DNA of 64,000 nucleotides from CAYMAI01 sp964388445 (GTDB taxonomy: Bacteria > 4484-113 > JAGGVC01), in the NCBI GenBank assembly GCA_964388445.1, contig CAYMAI010000010.1, forward strand, positions 1 through 64,000. Direction: 5' to 3'. The position numbers and the translations under genes are program-made. Shown here one piece after another: positions 1-7,983 of the stretch; the stretch's first letter is position 1; each line of letters begins with the position of its first letter. Below the pieces are notes generated by a model. The model was not told where the DNA came from, made no database searches, and saw nothing but the letters and a program-made list of their open reading frames with translations.

Positions 1-200
1 ATAGTGATATTCGGGCAATGAAACTCAGGTAGCGGCCACCCCCCTTCTTTTTTTTTCACGCCGGAATCTATCGCCATCCGGCGCTTATCATGGGAAATAT
101 GCGGCGGAATATGCCTTCGCTTTCGATGGCAGCCAATGCCTATTGCGATGCAAAGCGCCGTGGTGAAAGAAACCGGACGAAATAAAAGGAGGTGATATGG
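1..200. other. Intergenic start of window
   Basis: I see no supportable gene here. Positions 59-83 form an inverted repeat (CGCCGGA and TCCGGCG around an 11-base loop). The T-run lies before rather than after it on the plus strand, so it is not a plus-strand terminator. The AGGAGG at the right edge is the ribosome-binding site of the next gene. Confidence 0.5.
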
Positions 201-491
201 ATGAGCGGATGGAACGAAACGCTTCGGGCGCTCGTGTGGCTTGCCAGATGGTACGGCAGCAGGCGTGAAAGCATCGAGAGGCGGCGGCAGGAAATGGAGT
301 TCACCGTAATCAAACAGCTTGCGGAAGAAGCCGATTTCCCTCGCAGCGGCGACTACGAATTCACGCTAAACGGATTCAAAGTCATGCTGCGGGTCCGTGA
401 CGGCACGATCGGAATACTCGACATAGAGCCGCCCAAGATGCTTCAGGGCAGCCAGCTTTGGCTGTTCGGAGTTGACGAGTACGAAGCCTAG
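201..491 (+). CDS. Hypothetical protein, mobile-element gene
   Basis: This encodes a 96-residue protein that I do not recognise. ATG at 201 is chosen because a strong AGGAGG site lies 8 bases upstream; an in-frame GTG at 192 overlaps that site and is unlikely. The N-terminal half is basic and helical with several Trp and Arg residues (residues 1-40). The C-terminal half looks beta-rich and ends acidic. There is no signal peptide or membrane segment. It may form a unit with the next gene on the same strand, but hairpins separate them. No function can be assigned. Confidence 0.6.
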   Translation: MSGWNETLRALVWLARWYGSRRESIERRRQEMEFTVIKQLAEEADFPRSGDYEFTLNGFKVMLRVRDGTIGILDIEPPKMLQGSQLWLFGVDEYEA

Positions 492-500
492 CGCAGGATA

Positions 501-569
501 GCTGCATCTTTCCCCCAATCCCCAGAAGAATTTCTTAGGTTGCTTTTGCGCGCAAGGATGCAGCCTTGC
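501..569. repeat. Competing inverted repeats between two element genes
   Basis: GCTGCATC at 501-508 is complementary to GATGCAGC at 557-564. GCAAGG at 552-557 is complementary to CCTTGC at 564-569. The two pairings use overlapping bases and cannot both form. No T-run follows, so this is not a simple terminator. It could be a processing or translational control structure ahead of the gene at 616. Confidence 0.35.
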
Positions 570-615
570 AATGCCGTAAACCTCGACCAAGGTAAAAAAT
601 CAAAGGAGAATTGTA

Positions 616-1005
616 ATGATTCACATCGACAGAAAGACCGGCAAGGTCTGGATCGAAGCGACGATCAGCGACGAACATTCGGCCTGCCACCACGCGCTCT
701 TCGAGCTTAGCGAAGACCTAAAGAAGCTCATACGCGAAATGCACGCGGTAGCTTCGGAAGCAGAAGACAAGCTCGATTACGCCTCGAAGTACGTGTTCAT
801 CGGCGTAGAGTTTTTCGAGGACGAAGACTCGGAAGGTCCAATGGGCACGGAGGGAACGACGCTTCACGTAAGCCACTGCGACTTTTGGTTCAGCGCTTGG
901 TGCAAATACAGCTATCTCAGAGTGGAGACATTCCCCATTCTTGTAATGGATGCCTTCAACCATCCCACAGGCTCTCAGCAATCCAAGCAAGATCCAAGCC
1001 AATAA
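616..1005 (+). CDS. Hypothetical acidic protein, mobile-element gene
   Basis: This encodes a 129-residue protein of unknown family. The start is well supported by AAGGAG eight bases upstream. Residues 30-55 are a charged helix (Glu/Lys/Asp rich). The middle contains an acidic run, EFFEDEDSEG, followed by aromatic-rich strands. The last 15 residues are polar and probably disordered. No catalytic motif, signal peptide or membrane segment is visible. It could be a small accessory protein of the element. I place no function on it. Confidence 0.55.
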   Translation: MIHIDRKTGKVWIEATISDEHSACHHALFELSEDLKKLIREMHAVASEAEDKLDYASKYVFIGVEFFEDEDSEGPMGTEGTTLHVSHCDFWFSAWCKYSYLRVETFPILVMDAFNHPTGSQQSKQDPSQ

Positions 1006-1487
1006 AGAAATCCCCAAGGGAAGGATCATTTCATTCTTTCCCCCTGCTTTCCCAATCTCTCTTCACAGAAGGGAAGGAGCAAATCACCTGATAGTTTTCA
1101 GGAAGCCAAAAATGCAGCTTTCAAATCTTTCTTCCATTTTTGAAGCTAATCAAGCCACAAAATCAGCTGTTTTCAAACTCCCCCTGATTTTAGGCACTGC
1201 ACCTATTCTTCTCACCAATCCCTTGTCTTAGGAAAGCTATAAGTGGTGGATTCTGGGATTTCTTGTTTTCCCAAAAGAGGCTGGCTGTTTTCTTTCCGTT
1301 CCTCGTTTTCCACATCCATTTCCCGTTTCAAAATGTCGGCCATTCAAGCCGTTTCAAGCAAAGCCAAAGGAGGTGTCCATATGCCTTAGTTTCTTTTAAC
1401 TCAGCCGTTTGACGAAGGCACAAGTGCCGCAAGTTGCCCTGTCCGGAATCCACGCCGGGCAGGGCATTTTCATTCAAGGAGTCAACA
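1006..1487 (+). promoter_or_regulatory. ardC leader: two-codon ORF and hairpins
   Basis: No convincing long gene lies here. A near-perfect ribosome-binding site, AAAGGAGGT (1366-1374), precedes ATG CCT TAG at 1381-1389, a reading frame of only Met-Pro. It is followed by GGCACAAGTGCC (1417-1428) and by a hairpin with 11-base arms at 1436-1446 and 1455-1465 (one G-T pair), then ATTTTCATT. A strong start followed at once by a stop and by stem-loops resembles a translation-dependent leader for the ardC gene at 1488. A decayed gene start is the alternative. Confidence 0.4.
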
Positions 1488-2411
1488 ATGAACAAAGTTT
1501 ATGAGATTGTCACAGAGAAGATCATCAAGCTGCTTGAAAGGGGAGTAATCCCTTGGCAGCGTCCCTGGAAGTCCATCCCCCCGGCAAATCTGATTTCAGG
1601 TAAGCCCTACAGAGGGATAAACGTCATCCTGCTTTCCTGCACTGAATTTCCCAGCCCATACTGGCTAACTTTCAAGCAGGCAACTTCCCTTGGAGGATAC
1701 GTAAGGAAAGGTGAGAAGTCCCAGATTGTGGTTTTCTGGAAGGAGATTGCAGGGGAGTCCGAATCCGACCGCGATTCCACAACGCTACAAACGCTACAAA
1801 CGCTAAATACAAGCCGCCCCCTACATACTCCCGATTCCCCCAAGTACATCTTGCGATACTACAACCTATTCAACACGGATCAGTGTGAAGGGATTTCCCA
1901 TAAGAGGCTTTCAGATTTGACCCTTACTTTTACTGCTTCTGAAGAGAGAAAAGGTCTTGGCGAGGCAGAGAGGATAGCAAGCAGCATGATCAATCCTCCA
2001 CCCATCATCCACTCAGGCAGCAAGGCCTGCTACATCCCAATGCAGGATAAGATTTTCATGCCCCCTGAGCCACTATTCCTGACCAAAGAGGGCTACTACG
2101 CCACGCTCTTCCACGAACTGATCCACTCAACTGGACATGAATCAAGACTTGCCAGAAAAAGCCTACTCAAAGCCAAGCATTTTGGGGAAGAAGAATATTC
2201 CCAAGAAGAATTGGTGGCAGAGATAGGGGCAGCTTTTCTATCTGCACAGGCTGGAATCCAAAATGAAAGGCTGACTGAAAACTCTTCATCCTACATCCAG
2301 TCTTGGCTGAATGCATTGCAGGGAGACAAGAAGATGGTGGTGAAAGCAGCTTCTGAAGCACAAAAAGCCTCTGACTATATCCTTGAGAAATTGGAGGAAG
2401 AAGTGGAATAG
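1488..2411 (+). CDS. ardC: ArdC-like antirestriction protein
   Basis: This encodes a 307-residue protein of the ArdC type. The family binds single-stranded DNA through its N-terminal domain and protects incoming DNA from host restriction. Residues 1-95 match that domain (W-x-x-PW, YRGIN, a WLTF segment, GGYVRKGEK). The C-terminal zincin-like domain carries HELIHSTGH at about residue 208 and a downstream Glu in EELVAEIGAAFL, the expected zinc site. ATG 1488 has AAGGAG upstream; an earlier ATG at 1434 would run through the leader hairpin and is rejected. A short TLQTLQTL repeat near residue 105 comes from a 9-base tandem DNA repeat. It fits an element that must enter new hosts. Confidence 0.85.
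   Translation: MNKVYEIVTEKIIKLLERGVIPWQRPWKSIPPANLISGKPYRGINVILLSCTEFPSPYWLTFKQATSLGGYVRKGEKSQIVVFWKEIAGESESDRDSTTLQTLQTLNTSRPLHTPDSPKYILRYYNLFNTDQCEGISHKRLSDLTLTFTASEERKGLGEAERIASSMINPPPIIHSGSKACYIPMQDKIFMPPEPLFLTKEGYYATLFHELIHSTGHESRLARKSLLKAKHFGEEEYSQEELVAEIGAAFLSAQAGIQNERLTENSSSYIQSWLNALQGDKKMVVKAASEAQKASDYILEKLEEEVE
1782..1808 (-). repeat. Nine-base tandem repeat, minus orientation
   Basis: Within ardC, ACGCTACAA is repeated head to tail (1782-1790 and 1791-1799), followed by a diverged third unit (1800-1808). Read on the minus strand the shared core is TAGCGTTT, the same core as the array at 2639-2665. Confidence 0.6.
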
Positions 2412-2638
2412 AGATTGGAATTATGCTGCCCTCTAAGCTGGTTATTGCCGTCGGCAGACGTTTGGGGGGGGGGCGGCAAGCCGCCGGGAACAGTGTCGAC
2501 CAATCTACATAGGGACGAAGAAGAGAAGAGGAAGAGAAGAGAGGAGAGGTCGTGGAAATGTGGCTTGTGGAGCCATAAAAGCCTCGTGAAGAAGGTGAAT
2601 GGTGCATTTGTGAGGTTATATGGGGGGGCTTCCAGATA

Positions 2639-2665
2639 GCGTTTATGGCGTTTATAGCGTTTTGG
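2639..2665 (+). repeat. Nine-base iteron-like array
   Basis: Three head-to-tail nine-base units start with GCGTTT: GCGTTTATG, GCGTTTATA and GCGTTTTGG. The core TAGCGTTT is shared, in opposite orientation, with the repeat inside ardC. Spaced identical units of this kind are typical of protein-binding iterons. Confidence 0.5.
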
Positions 2666-2729
2666 CTCAGCTGGATTGCCTCAAGATTTATCAGAAATGA
2701 TGCAGAAAGACTACGAACATTATTTCCAT

Positions 2730-2849
2730 GGGCTTTTCCACATTTCCCACAAGCCTACCGTAGGTGGCTTCAAGCTAGATTGAGAAGCTCTCCGCTGTTT
2801 CCATATGCTTGTGGAAAATGACGGTCGCTTCGCTCCCTTGGAAAAGCCC
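2730..2849. repeat. Nested interrupted inverted repeat
   Basis: The left arm (2730-2754) reads GGGCTTTTCCA followed by CATTTCCCACAAGC. The right arm has GCTTGTGGAAAATG (2807-2820), a 13-of-14 complement of the inner part, and TGGAAAAGCCC (2839-2849), an exact complement of the outer part. The right arm is interrupted by 18 bases. CCTACCGTAGG, a small palindrome, sits beside the left arm. Single-stranded, this would fold into a long branched hairpin. Confidence 0.6.
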
Positions 2850-4123
2850 TGACGAACAGCCGTGTAGAAGCAGCAAGGGCAGCCGTGGAAACGGATGAGA
2901 TTTTTGCTGGATTGCGGATTCCTCACCTTGCTCTTGACTTGCACGAGCATTCCAGACCGTAGGCCGGACAGATAGGTAGATAAAAACGGATGTGATAGTT
3001 CGGCATATTTGGATGTTAGATAGAGCTTGCCTTGCGTGTTTCGTTACGGCTTGAACTGGAACGATTCGCTTGGCTGCGGTTTAGCTCGGATTGGCTCGCT
3101 TGCTGCGGTTCCATTCGCTTGCTGCTTCAAACGCTTTTGCTTTGACTCGTTTGCAGGCTGTATACTGCTGTTTTTGTGTCCGCTAGGCTCTCTGGGCACT
3201 ACTGTGGGTTATTGCACTCTCTTGGGGCTTTTAGGGCTTTACAGGCTTTGGCAGCAGGCTTTATGGTCTCGTGCAAAGGGAGAACAACCAGCATTGGATT
3301 TGCCATTCTGGATTCTGAAAAAGGAATCAGCCTGATTTTGTATTCCATTATTCCCTTGGGCAGCTTGGCTTAGCCTTCTGGCTTAGGGAAAGGAGACTGC
3401 TAGGGTAGAAAGGCAACTTTTTTGGCATGATTGGCTTGGGTTCTTGCCCTTGCTGCCTTGGCTTGGCTCAACCTTTCTGACTCTTAGGAAAGAGGACTGG
3501 TTAGGAAGAAAGCTATCTGGCTTGGAAGATCTGACTCTAGATTCCCTTTGGTTTGGTGCTTTGTGAAGCCTTGCCAGAAGGAAGACAGAAGGAGGATGGC
3601 CGGCAAGGTTAGAAGGAGATCAGTGAGTTTGCAGGAAGATTATTCTTTGCTCTTTGCCTCTTACAACTCTTTTGCCCTCACTGGCCTTATGTCTGCTGGA
3701 AGTTCCCAGAAGAAGAATGTTTGGATGGATTTCCTAGGGCTTCTGAAGTGGCTGAGCTTCTTGTCAGGAAAGAGGATGAGTTGGCTTCTAGATTAGTTTT
3801 CTATCCTCTGGACTAGGTGAGGATGCGGTATGTAGTGAGAGTATTGGGTTGCTTCTACTTCCCTCCTTTTTCTTTTGGGTACTTCGGATGGGACGCTTGG
3901 CTATACGCCTTGGCAGCGCTTGTCGGCCAGTCGCCTACCATTTGCCATAGACATCCTTATTCTGGCTATAAGGCATCATGATTCATTACGCAATTCGGCT
4001 TCCTTTTCCTCTACCAGCTTCGTTCGATATCTGGTACAGTTTCAAGGGTATACTTCTCTTCCCCTTTCGATATTATCAAGTGGGATTTTTTCATGCATAA
4101 TTGGACATTTCATACGCCGAAAT

Positions 4124-4133
4124 GAAATATTTC
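4124..4133. promoter_or_regulatory. AT-rich palindrome before sigma-like gene
   Basis: GAAATATTTC is a perfect ten-base palindrome in an AT-rich stretch about 65 bases before the sigma-like gene. It could be an operator for that gene; no partner protein is identified. Confidence 0.3.
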
Positions 4134-4197
4134 TTCAACCTAAAGGGTAGTATATGCTAACAAGATAGTTCATATTATGTAAAAATGGAAACAAGTA

Positions 4198-4815
4198 ATG
4201 GAATTAAATATTATGACGTTTGAGGATATTCTAAGGCGTTCATTCGGAATGCTCGCAATGTGCAGGTGGTTTATTCTGACAGGTACGGCCTTGGGGGTTA
4301 TTCCACCTAGATTAAAGACCCTTATAGACGCCGAGCTTCGCAGGAAGATCTGCAGCAACTATGAGCCGGATGAAATTCTAAGCGAGCTTGTGATGGCATT
4401 GCATACGGTTTGGAGCCGTTACAAGCCCGGTAAAGGGGACTTTGGACCTTACCTCGTGGCATCCTTCCATTACGAAGCCAAGAATCGATTCGTGAATTGT
4501 GACAAGTTAGAAATACGCTTTTGCAGGAATAATGAACTGGAAATGCTGGCGTCAGAACTGGAAAACCAGAACCCCCTTGAATGTATGGAAGAAATTGCTT
4601 TTGCAACTCCCGAACTGCAGGCGTTTAACTCAAGGGACGAAATGATCTTTATTATGCGATTTATTCATGGTATGCGTATTTATGACATAGCCGAGGAACT
4701 GGGAATATCCACTAAAACCGTTCAAAGGTCGCTGAATAAAACTACTGAAATTATAAGAAAAAACGAAAGACTAAAGCGGCATGCTTTGGCCTGCGGATAT
4801 ATCGAGGAATTATAG
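4198..4815 (+). CDS. Sigma-70-like regulator of the element
   Basis: This encodes a 205-residue protein resembling small sigma factors. Residues 150-190 form a region-4-like helix-turn-helix (IYDIAEELGISTKTVQRSL), preceded by a helical segment. Residues 55-105 could correspond to region 2 (EILSELVMALHTVWSRYKPG). No classical -10-binding motif is obvious, so a phage-type transcription regulator with a sigma-like fold is also possible. An alternative start is ATG 4213; neither start has a strong ribosome-binding site. It is followed by a small gene and the recombinase on the same strand, so it may control recombinase expression. Its AT-rich composition differs from the host genes to the right. 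Confidence 0.6.
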   Translation: MELNIMTFEDILRRSFGMLAMCRWFILTGTALGVIPPRLKTLIDAELRRKICSNYEPDEILSELVMALHTVWSRYKPGKGDFGPYLVASFHYEAKNRFVNCDKLEIRFCRNNELEMLASELENQNPLECMEEIAFATPELQAFNSRDEMIFIMRFIHGMRIYDIAEELGISTKTVQRSLNKTTEIIRKNERLKRHALACGYIEEL

Positions 4816-4871
4816 CCACGACCGAGAACTTATCAAAAGGTAGAGTGTATAGAATAATGGGAGCAATAAAA

Positions 4872-5114
4872 ATGAGTATTGTAAATAACAATGAACAAAC
4901 CGAAACAACAATAAAGAAAGTCCGCGTTTCAAAAACCGCGAAATGGCTTAGGGCATTGCCATTGAGAGTAACCTGTGATAGAATGTCAGCGGTGGAATCC
5001 AGACTACTTAAAGAGCGCGTATATTATGCCGTGGGCTTGGTCCGCACTGAGGACGAACTTGAAGCAAACATGACGAAGTGCAAATCCGAGGAGGAGATTT
5101 CTAATGCCGCATAA
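4872..5114 (+). CDS. Small basic protein coupled to recombinase
   Basis: This encodes an 80-residue protein of unknown family. ATG 4872 is preferred because GGGAG lies 8 bases upstream; ATG 4857 and GTG 4845 are poorer. The N-terminal half is basic (KKVRVSKTAKWLRALPLRV), which would suit nucleic-acid binding, and the C-terminal half is acidic and helical. Its last 11 bases overlap the recombinase start, so the two are probably translationally coupled. A recombination directionality or accessory factor is possible from position and size alone. Confidence 0.55.
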   Translation: MSIVNNNEQTETTIKKVRVSKTAKWLRALPLRVTCDRMSAVESRLLKERVYYAVGLVRTEDELEANMTKCKSEEEISNAA

Positions 5115-6786
5115 CGTGAAAAAGAATAGACGAAAGAGAGCTGTCGTGGCTGTAGAGCCATCATCCAAAAATGAAAAAGCTAAGGAACGGGCTGCCTTGT
5201 ACGTTCGGGCTTCAAGCGAAGGTCAGGTCGAGGGGCAGGAAATCAGCACACTTGACGCTCAACTTGCCGCCTGCAGAGCATTTGCCCAGAGCCGAGGCTG
5301 GGAAATCGTAGTTGAAAAAGAGGAGAAGCGTTCGGGCCGCTCGCTGGATAAGCGATCTGAGTTTCTATCAATTCTCGACCTTATCAAGAATGGACAAATT
5401 CAGCACCTTGTAGTGAAAAGCCTCTCAAGGCTATCAAGGTCAGTTCAGGATTACTGCGAAATTGCAAAGCTGGTTTCTGAAGCGGGCGCTTCCATTTGGA
5501 TCGTTGATCAGCCAGCCTTAAGTGCTGGTGGCGCAACGGGAGATTTGGTATTGCACATATTGGCGGCAGTAAGTGAGTTTGAGAGCCAGATGATCAGCGA
5601 AAGGGTAAAAAGCAAGAACCAGCATTATTTCAACCTTGGCTTGCCAGCCTCCCATCCGGCGATCGGTTATAAATGGTGCGATGACAAAAACCATACTTGG
5701 GTAATCGACGATCAGGAAGCCTCATTGGTGAAGACCATCTTCCAAATGTACTGCCAGTTTAGAAATATGCCAAAGCTATTGGAATGGCTAAAGGATAACG
5801 GGATAAAAACCCCAAAGGGCAAAAACTTCATCGTTTCCGCAATCCACAAGATTCTTACAAACCGGGCATACATCGGGGAATGCTATTGGGAGCCACAGGG
5901 ATGGTATCAGGGCAAGCATGAGCCAATTATTTCCGTTGCTCAATACGATATGGTTCAGCAATATCTAGAAAATACGCAAAAATCCCAAGGAACTAGCAAG
6001 ACCCATGATTTCGTTTTCATTCTTCCCAATCTTGTGTATGGAGCAGGAGAGGATTCGGACGGGAATCAAGTATGGGTTCCGCTCGTTCCGGATTGGACGG
6101 AAAGAAAACAAGCAGATGGCTCCAAGCGCCGCCATTTCTATTATCGTTCACGCCTCCATCGGCGCAAAATCAACAACGCGAAATGCAGTTCCCAAGTTCC
6201 CAATTTGCCTGCCGATATTTTGGAGGAACGCGTTCTACAGGCTATCGAAGAGCGGTATTCGGAAACTACCCTGAATGCTGACTTTTTCGACGAAATAAAG
6301 ATATCCACCGGCGCGAAGGAAATGGACACCCATCAAAAAATTAACATGTGCGAAGGCAAGATTCGCCGCCTTAGAGAGGAAATATTGAGTTTGACACGCC
6401 TTCTTGGAAAACCTGACCCCGAACTCAACAAGGAGGTTTTGCTGGCCGTCAACCAAAATGTCGAGAAAATTAGCGCAGAAATAGCCGTTCTGGAAAACGA
6501 GCGAGAATATTACTTAAATCTCCTTACCATCTACGAGCACGCTGAATCAAATGCGGAGTATTTCAAGGATTTATTAAGACGGCTGATGAAAGCCCATAGC
6601 GTCAAAGATCGCCGAGCACTGCGGGAAATAATGGCGATTTTGGTAGCACGAGTTTATGTATCCAACGACGAACTTCAAGTAGAGGTGCGGGTTTTGCCCG
6701 AAGTTATTAACCTGCATAATCCTTGGTTGGGCTCAGAAATGGAGAAGCTCCCCCGGGCGGACTCGAACCACCAACACACTGGTTAA
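5104..6786 (+). CDS. Large serine recombinase (integrase)
   Basis: This 560-residue serine recombinase should integrate and excise the element. The resolvase domain (about 30-180) has the nucleophile region YVRASSEGQ (Ser37/Ser38), the LSRLSRS motif and EFESQMISERV. The recombinase domain follows (GYKW to about residue 290), then a long C-terminal coiled coil (about 400-510). The zinc-ribbon region lacks the first CxxC pair: LVYGAGEDSDG stands where LLxCxxC is usual, leaving only one Cys nearby. GAGGAGGAG precedes ATG 5104. The last 12 codons and the stop lie inside the tRNA-Asn gene read antisense, so this C terminus exists only in the integrated state. Confidence 0.9.
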   Translation: MPHNVKKNRRKRAVVAVEPSSKNEKAKERAALYVRASSEGQVEGQEISTLDAQLAACRAFAQSRGWEIVVEKEEKRSGRSLDKRSEFLSILDLIKNGQIQHLVVKSLSRLSRSVQDYCEIAKLVSEAGASIWIVDQPALSAGGATGDLVLHILAAVSEFESQMISERVKSKNQHYFNLGLPASHPAIGYKWCDDKNHTWVIDDQEASLVKTIFQMYCQFRNMPKLLEWLKDNGIKTPKGKNFIVSAIHKILTNRAYIGECYWEPQGWYQGKHEPIISVAQYDMVQQYLENTQKSQGTSKTHDFVFILPNLVYGAGEDSDGNQVWVPLVPDWTERKQADGSKRRHFYYRSRLHRRKINNAKCSSQVPNLPADILEERVLQAIEERYSETTLNADFFDEIKISTGAKEMDTHQKINMCEGKIRRLREEILSLTRLLGKPDPELNKEVLLAVNQNVEKISAEIAVLENEREYYLNLLTIYEHAESNAEYFKDLLRRLMKAHSVKDRRALREIMAILVARVYVSNDELQVEVRVLPEVINLHNPWLGSEMEKLPRADSNHQHTG

Positions 6787-6820
6787 CAGCCAGCTGCTCT
6801 GCCGATTGAGCTACGGGGGA
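6748..6820 (-). tRNA. tRNA-Asn (GTT)
   Basis: The minus strand folds as a 73-base tRNA: acceptor TCCCCCG paired with CGGGGGA plus discriminator G, a D-arm with GCTC and GAGC, an anticodon loop CTGTTAA with anticodon GTT (bases 6785-6787), and a T-arm with GGTTCGAGTCC. CCA is not encoded. Its 3' half (6748-6786) is also the end of the recombinase gene on the other strand, which marks this as the integration site of the element to the left. Confidence 0.93.
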
Positions 6821-6884
6821 ACAGAGCGCGAAAGTATATCCGCGCCCGCCGCCGGTGTCAAGAAATTCGTTCGTTTCTGGGCCC

Positions 6885-7874
6885 CTACCGGTTCACCGCG
6901 TTCATAGCGCGTTCGGGATAGCGAGTGCCTGCCGCGGCGTCTGGCGGAGCGACGCGGTCGATTGCCGACATCTCGTCCGCCGATAGTTCGATTTCGAGCG
7001 CGGCGAGGTTTTCTTCGAGGCGCGTCAGCCGTTTCGTACCCGGTATCGGGACGATATGCCCGCCGCGGCGAAGCGTCCACGCAAGCGCGAGCTGGGCGAG
7101 CGTGATGCCTTTTTCTTGCGCTATTTCGTCGAGCGCGGCGACGAGCGAGCGGTTTTTGTCGAAGTTTTCGCCCTGGAATCGCGGATGGTTTCGCCGCGCG
7201 TCGTCGTCCGCGAGGTCGCTCGGCGCGCGAAACATTCCCGCCAGCATTCCGCGACCGAGCGGGCTGTACGCCACGAAGCAGATATCGAGCTCTTCGCAAA
7301 GCGCAAGGTGGCCGCCGGCTTCAGGGTCGCGCGTCCAAAGGCTGTATTCGGTTTGCAATGCCGCGATGGGATGCACCGTCTGCGCGCGCCGAATCGTCGC
7401 GACGCCGGCTTCGGAGAGTCCGAGGTAGCGGATTTTGCCGGCGGCTTTAAGCTCCGCCATCGCGCCCACGGTTTCTTCTATGGGCGTTTCGGGGTCGACG
7501 CGATGCTGGTAGTAAAGGTCGATGGTTTCGACGCCGAGCCGGGCCAGCGACGCGTCGCACGCCTCCTTCACGTAGTCCGGCCTGCCGCAAACGCCTTTCC
7601 AGCTGCCGTCTTCGCCGCGCACGTTGCCGAATTTCGTCGCGAGAAACGCATCGCCGCGCCGCGCCGCAATCGCACGTCCGACGAGTTCCTCGTTTCGCCC
7701 GCAGCCGTAAACGTCAGCGGTGTCGAGGAAGTTCGCGCCGAGGTCCAGCGCGCGATGAATTGTCGCGACGCTTTCGGCGTCGTCGCGCCCGCTGTAAAAG
7801 TCGCTCATGCCCATGCAGCCGAGCCCGAGCGCCGACACCCGATCGCCGGTATATCCGAGAATTCTGTATTTCAT
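6885..7874 (-). CDS. Aldo/keto reductase
   Basis: This encodes a 329-residue aldo/keto reductase, a cytoplasmic NADPH-dependent carbonyl reductase of unknown substrate. The catalytic set is visible: Asp and Tyr in FLDTADVYGCGRNEE (about 48-62), Lys in FLATKFG (about 79), and His in YYQHRVDP. The C-terminal PIPGTKRLTRLEENL segment is the NADPH phosphate-binding loop. Start 7874 (MKYRILG) has GGAGG upstream; a longer frame to 7931 has no such site. It resembles the YhdN/AKR13-like group (GMGMSDFY at the N terminus). It is divergent from the zinc-ribbon gene at 7984. Confidence 0.92.
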   Translation of the reverse strand: MKYRILGYTGDRVSALGLGCMGMSDFYSGRDDAESVATIHRALDLGANFLDTADVYGCGRNEELVGRAIAARRGDAFLATKFGNVRGEDGSWKGVCGRPDYVKEACDASLARLGVETIDLYYQHRVDPETPIEETVGAMAELKAAGKIRYLGLSEAGVATIRRAQTVHPIAALQTEYSLWTRDPEAGGHLALCEELDICFVAYSPLGRGMLAGMFRAPSDLADDDARRNHPRFQGENFDKNRSLVAALDEIAQEKGITLAQLALAWTLRRGGHIVPIPGTKRLTRLEENLAALEIELSADEMSAIDRVAPPDAAAGTRYPERAMNAVNR

Positions 7875-7983
7875 CGCCTTTCCTCCTGCGCACTTTCGGT
7901 TTCGGTATCCACTCCGATTTTCCGGGCGCACGCGATTATTGCATATATGCTATTATCTTTGCGGCAATTCGGGAGATTCGCAT

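Larger units (their letters stand above)
2412..4190. other. Gene-poor, repeat-rich block of the element
   Basis: About 1.8 kb without a supportable gene. The few open frames here lack ribosome-binding sites and have odd composition. The plus strand is rich in G and T, with recurrent GGCTT, CTTGG and TTGCTGC words. CGCTTG-CTGC recurs at about 3066, 3096 and 3115. Segments near 3371-3410 and 3477-3520 are diverged copies of each other built around TTAGG(G)AAAG. There is a run of ten G at 2464-2473 and seven G near 2622. It could be decayed coding DNA or a structural region such as an origin or transfer site. Confidence 0.5.
1..6786. mobile_element. Integrated element with serine recombinase, right part
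   Basis: The stretch left of the tRNA-Asn gene carries an ArdC-type antirestriction gene, a sigma-like regulator, unknown small genes, a gene-poor repeat-rich block and a large serine recombinase reading into the tRNA. Recombinase next to its attachment site at a tRNA gene is the standard layout of an integrated element end. I found no second copy of the tRNA 3' end in the window, so the other end probably lies outside it. Conjugation and replication genes are not visible, so whether it is an ICE, an IME or a prophage remnant is undecided. Confidence 0.7.

Noticed and set aside
950..1231. 93-codon frame after the second element gene
   Set aside because: No ribosome site, Pro/Ser/Leu-rich, overlaps the end of the supported gene in another frame.
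2730..2849. Retron-type non-coding RNA
   Set aside because: The hairpins are suggestive, but no reverse transcriptase is encoded in the window.
3027..3373. Small hydrophobic frames in the element's repeat block
   Set aside because: No ribosome sites, compositional bias explains the Leu/Phe/Gly content, and two overlapping frames are equally open.
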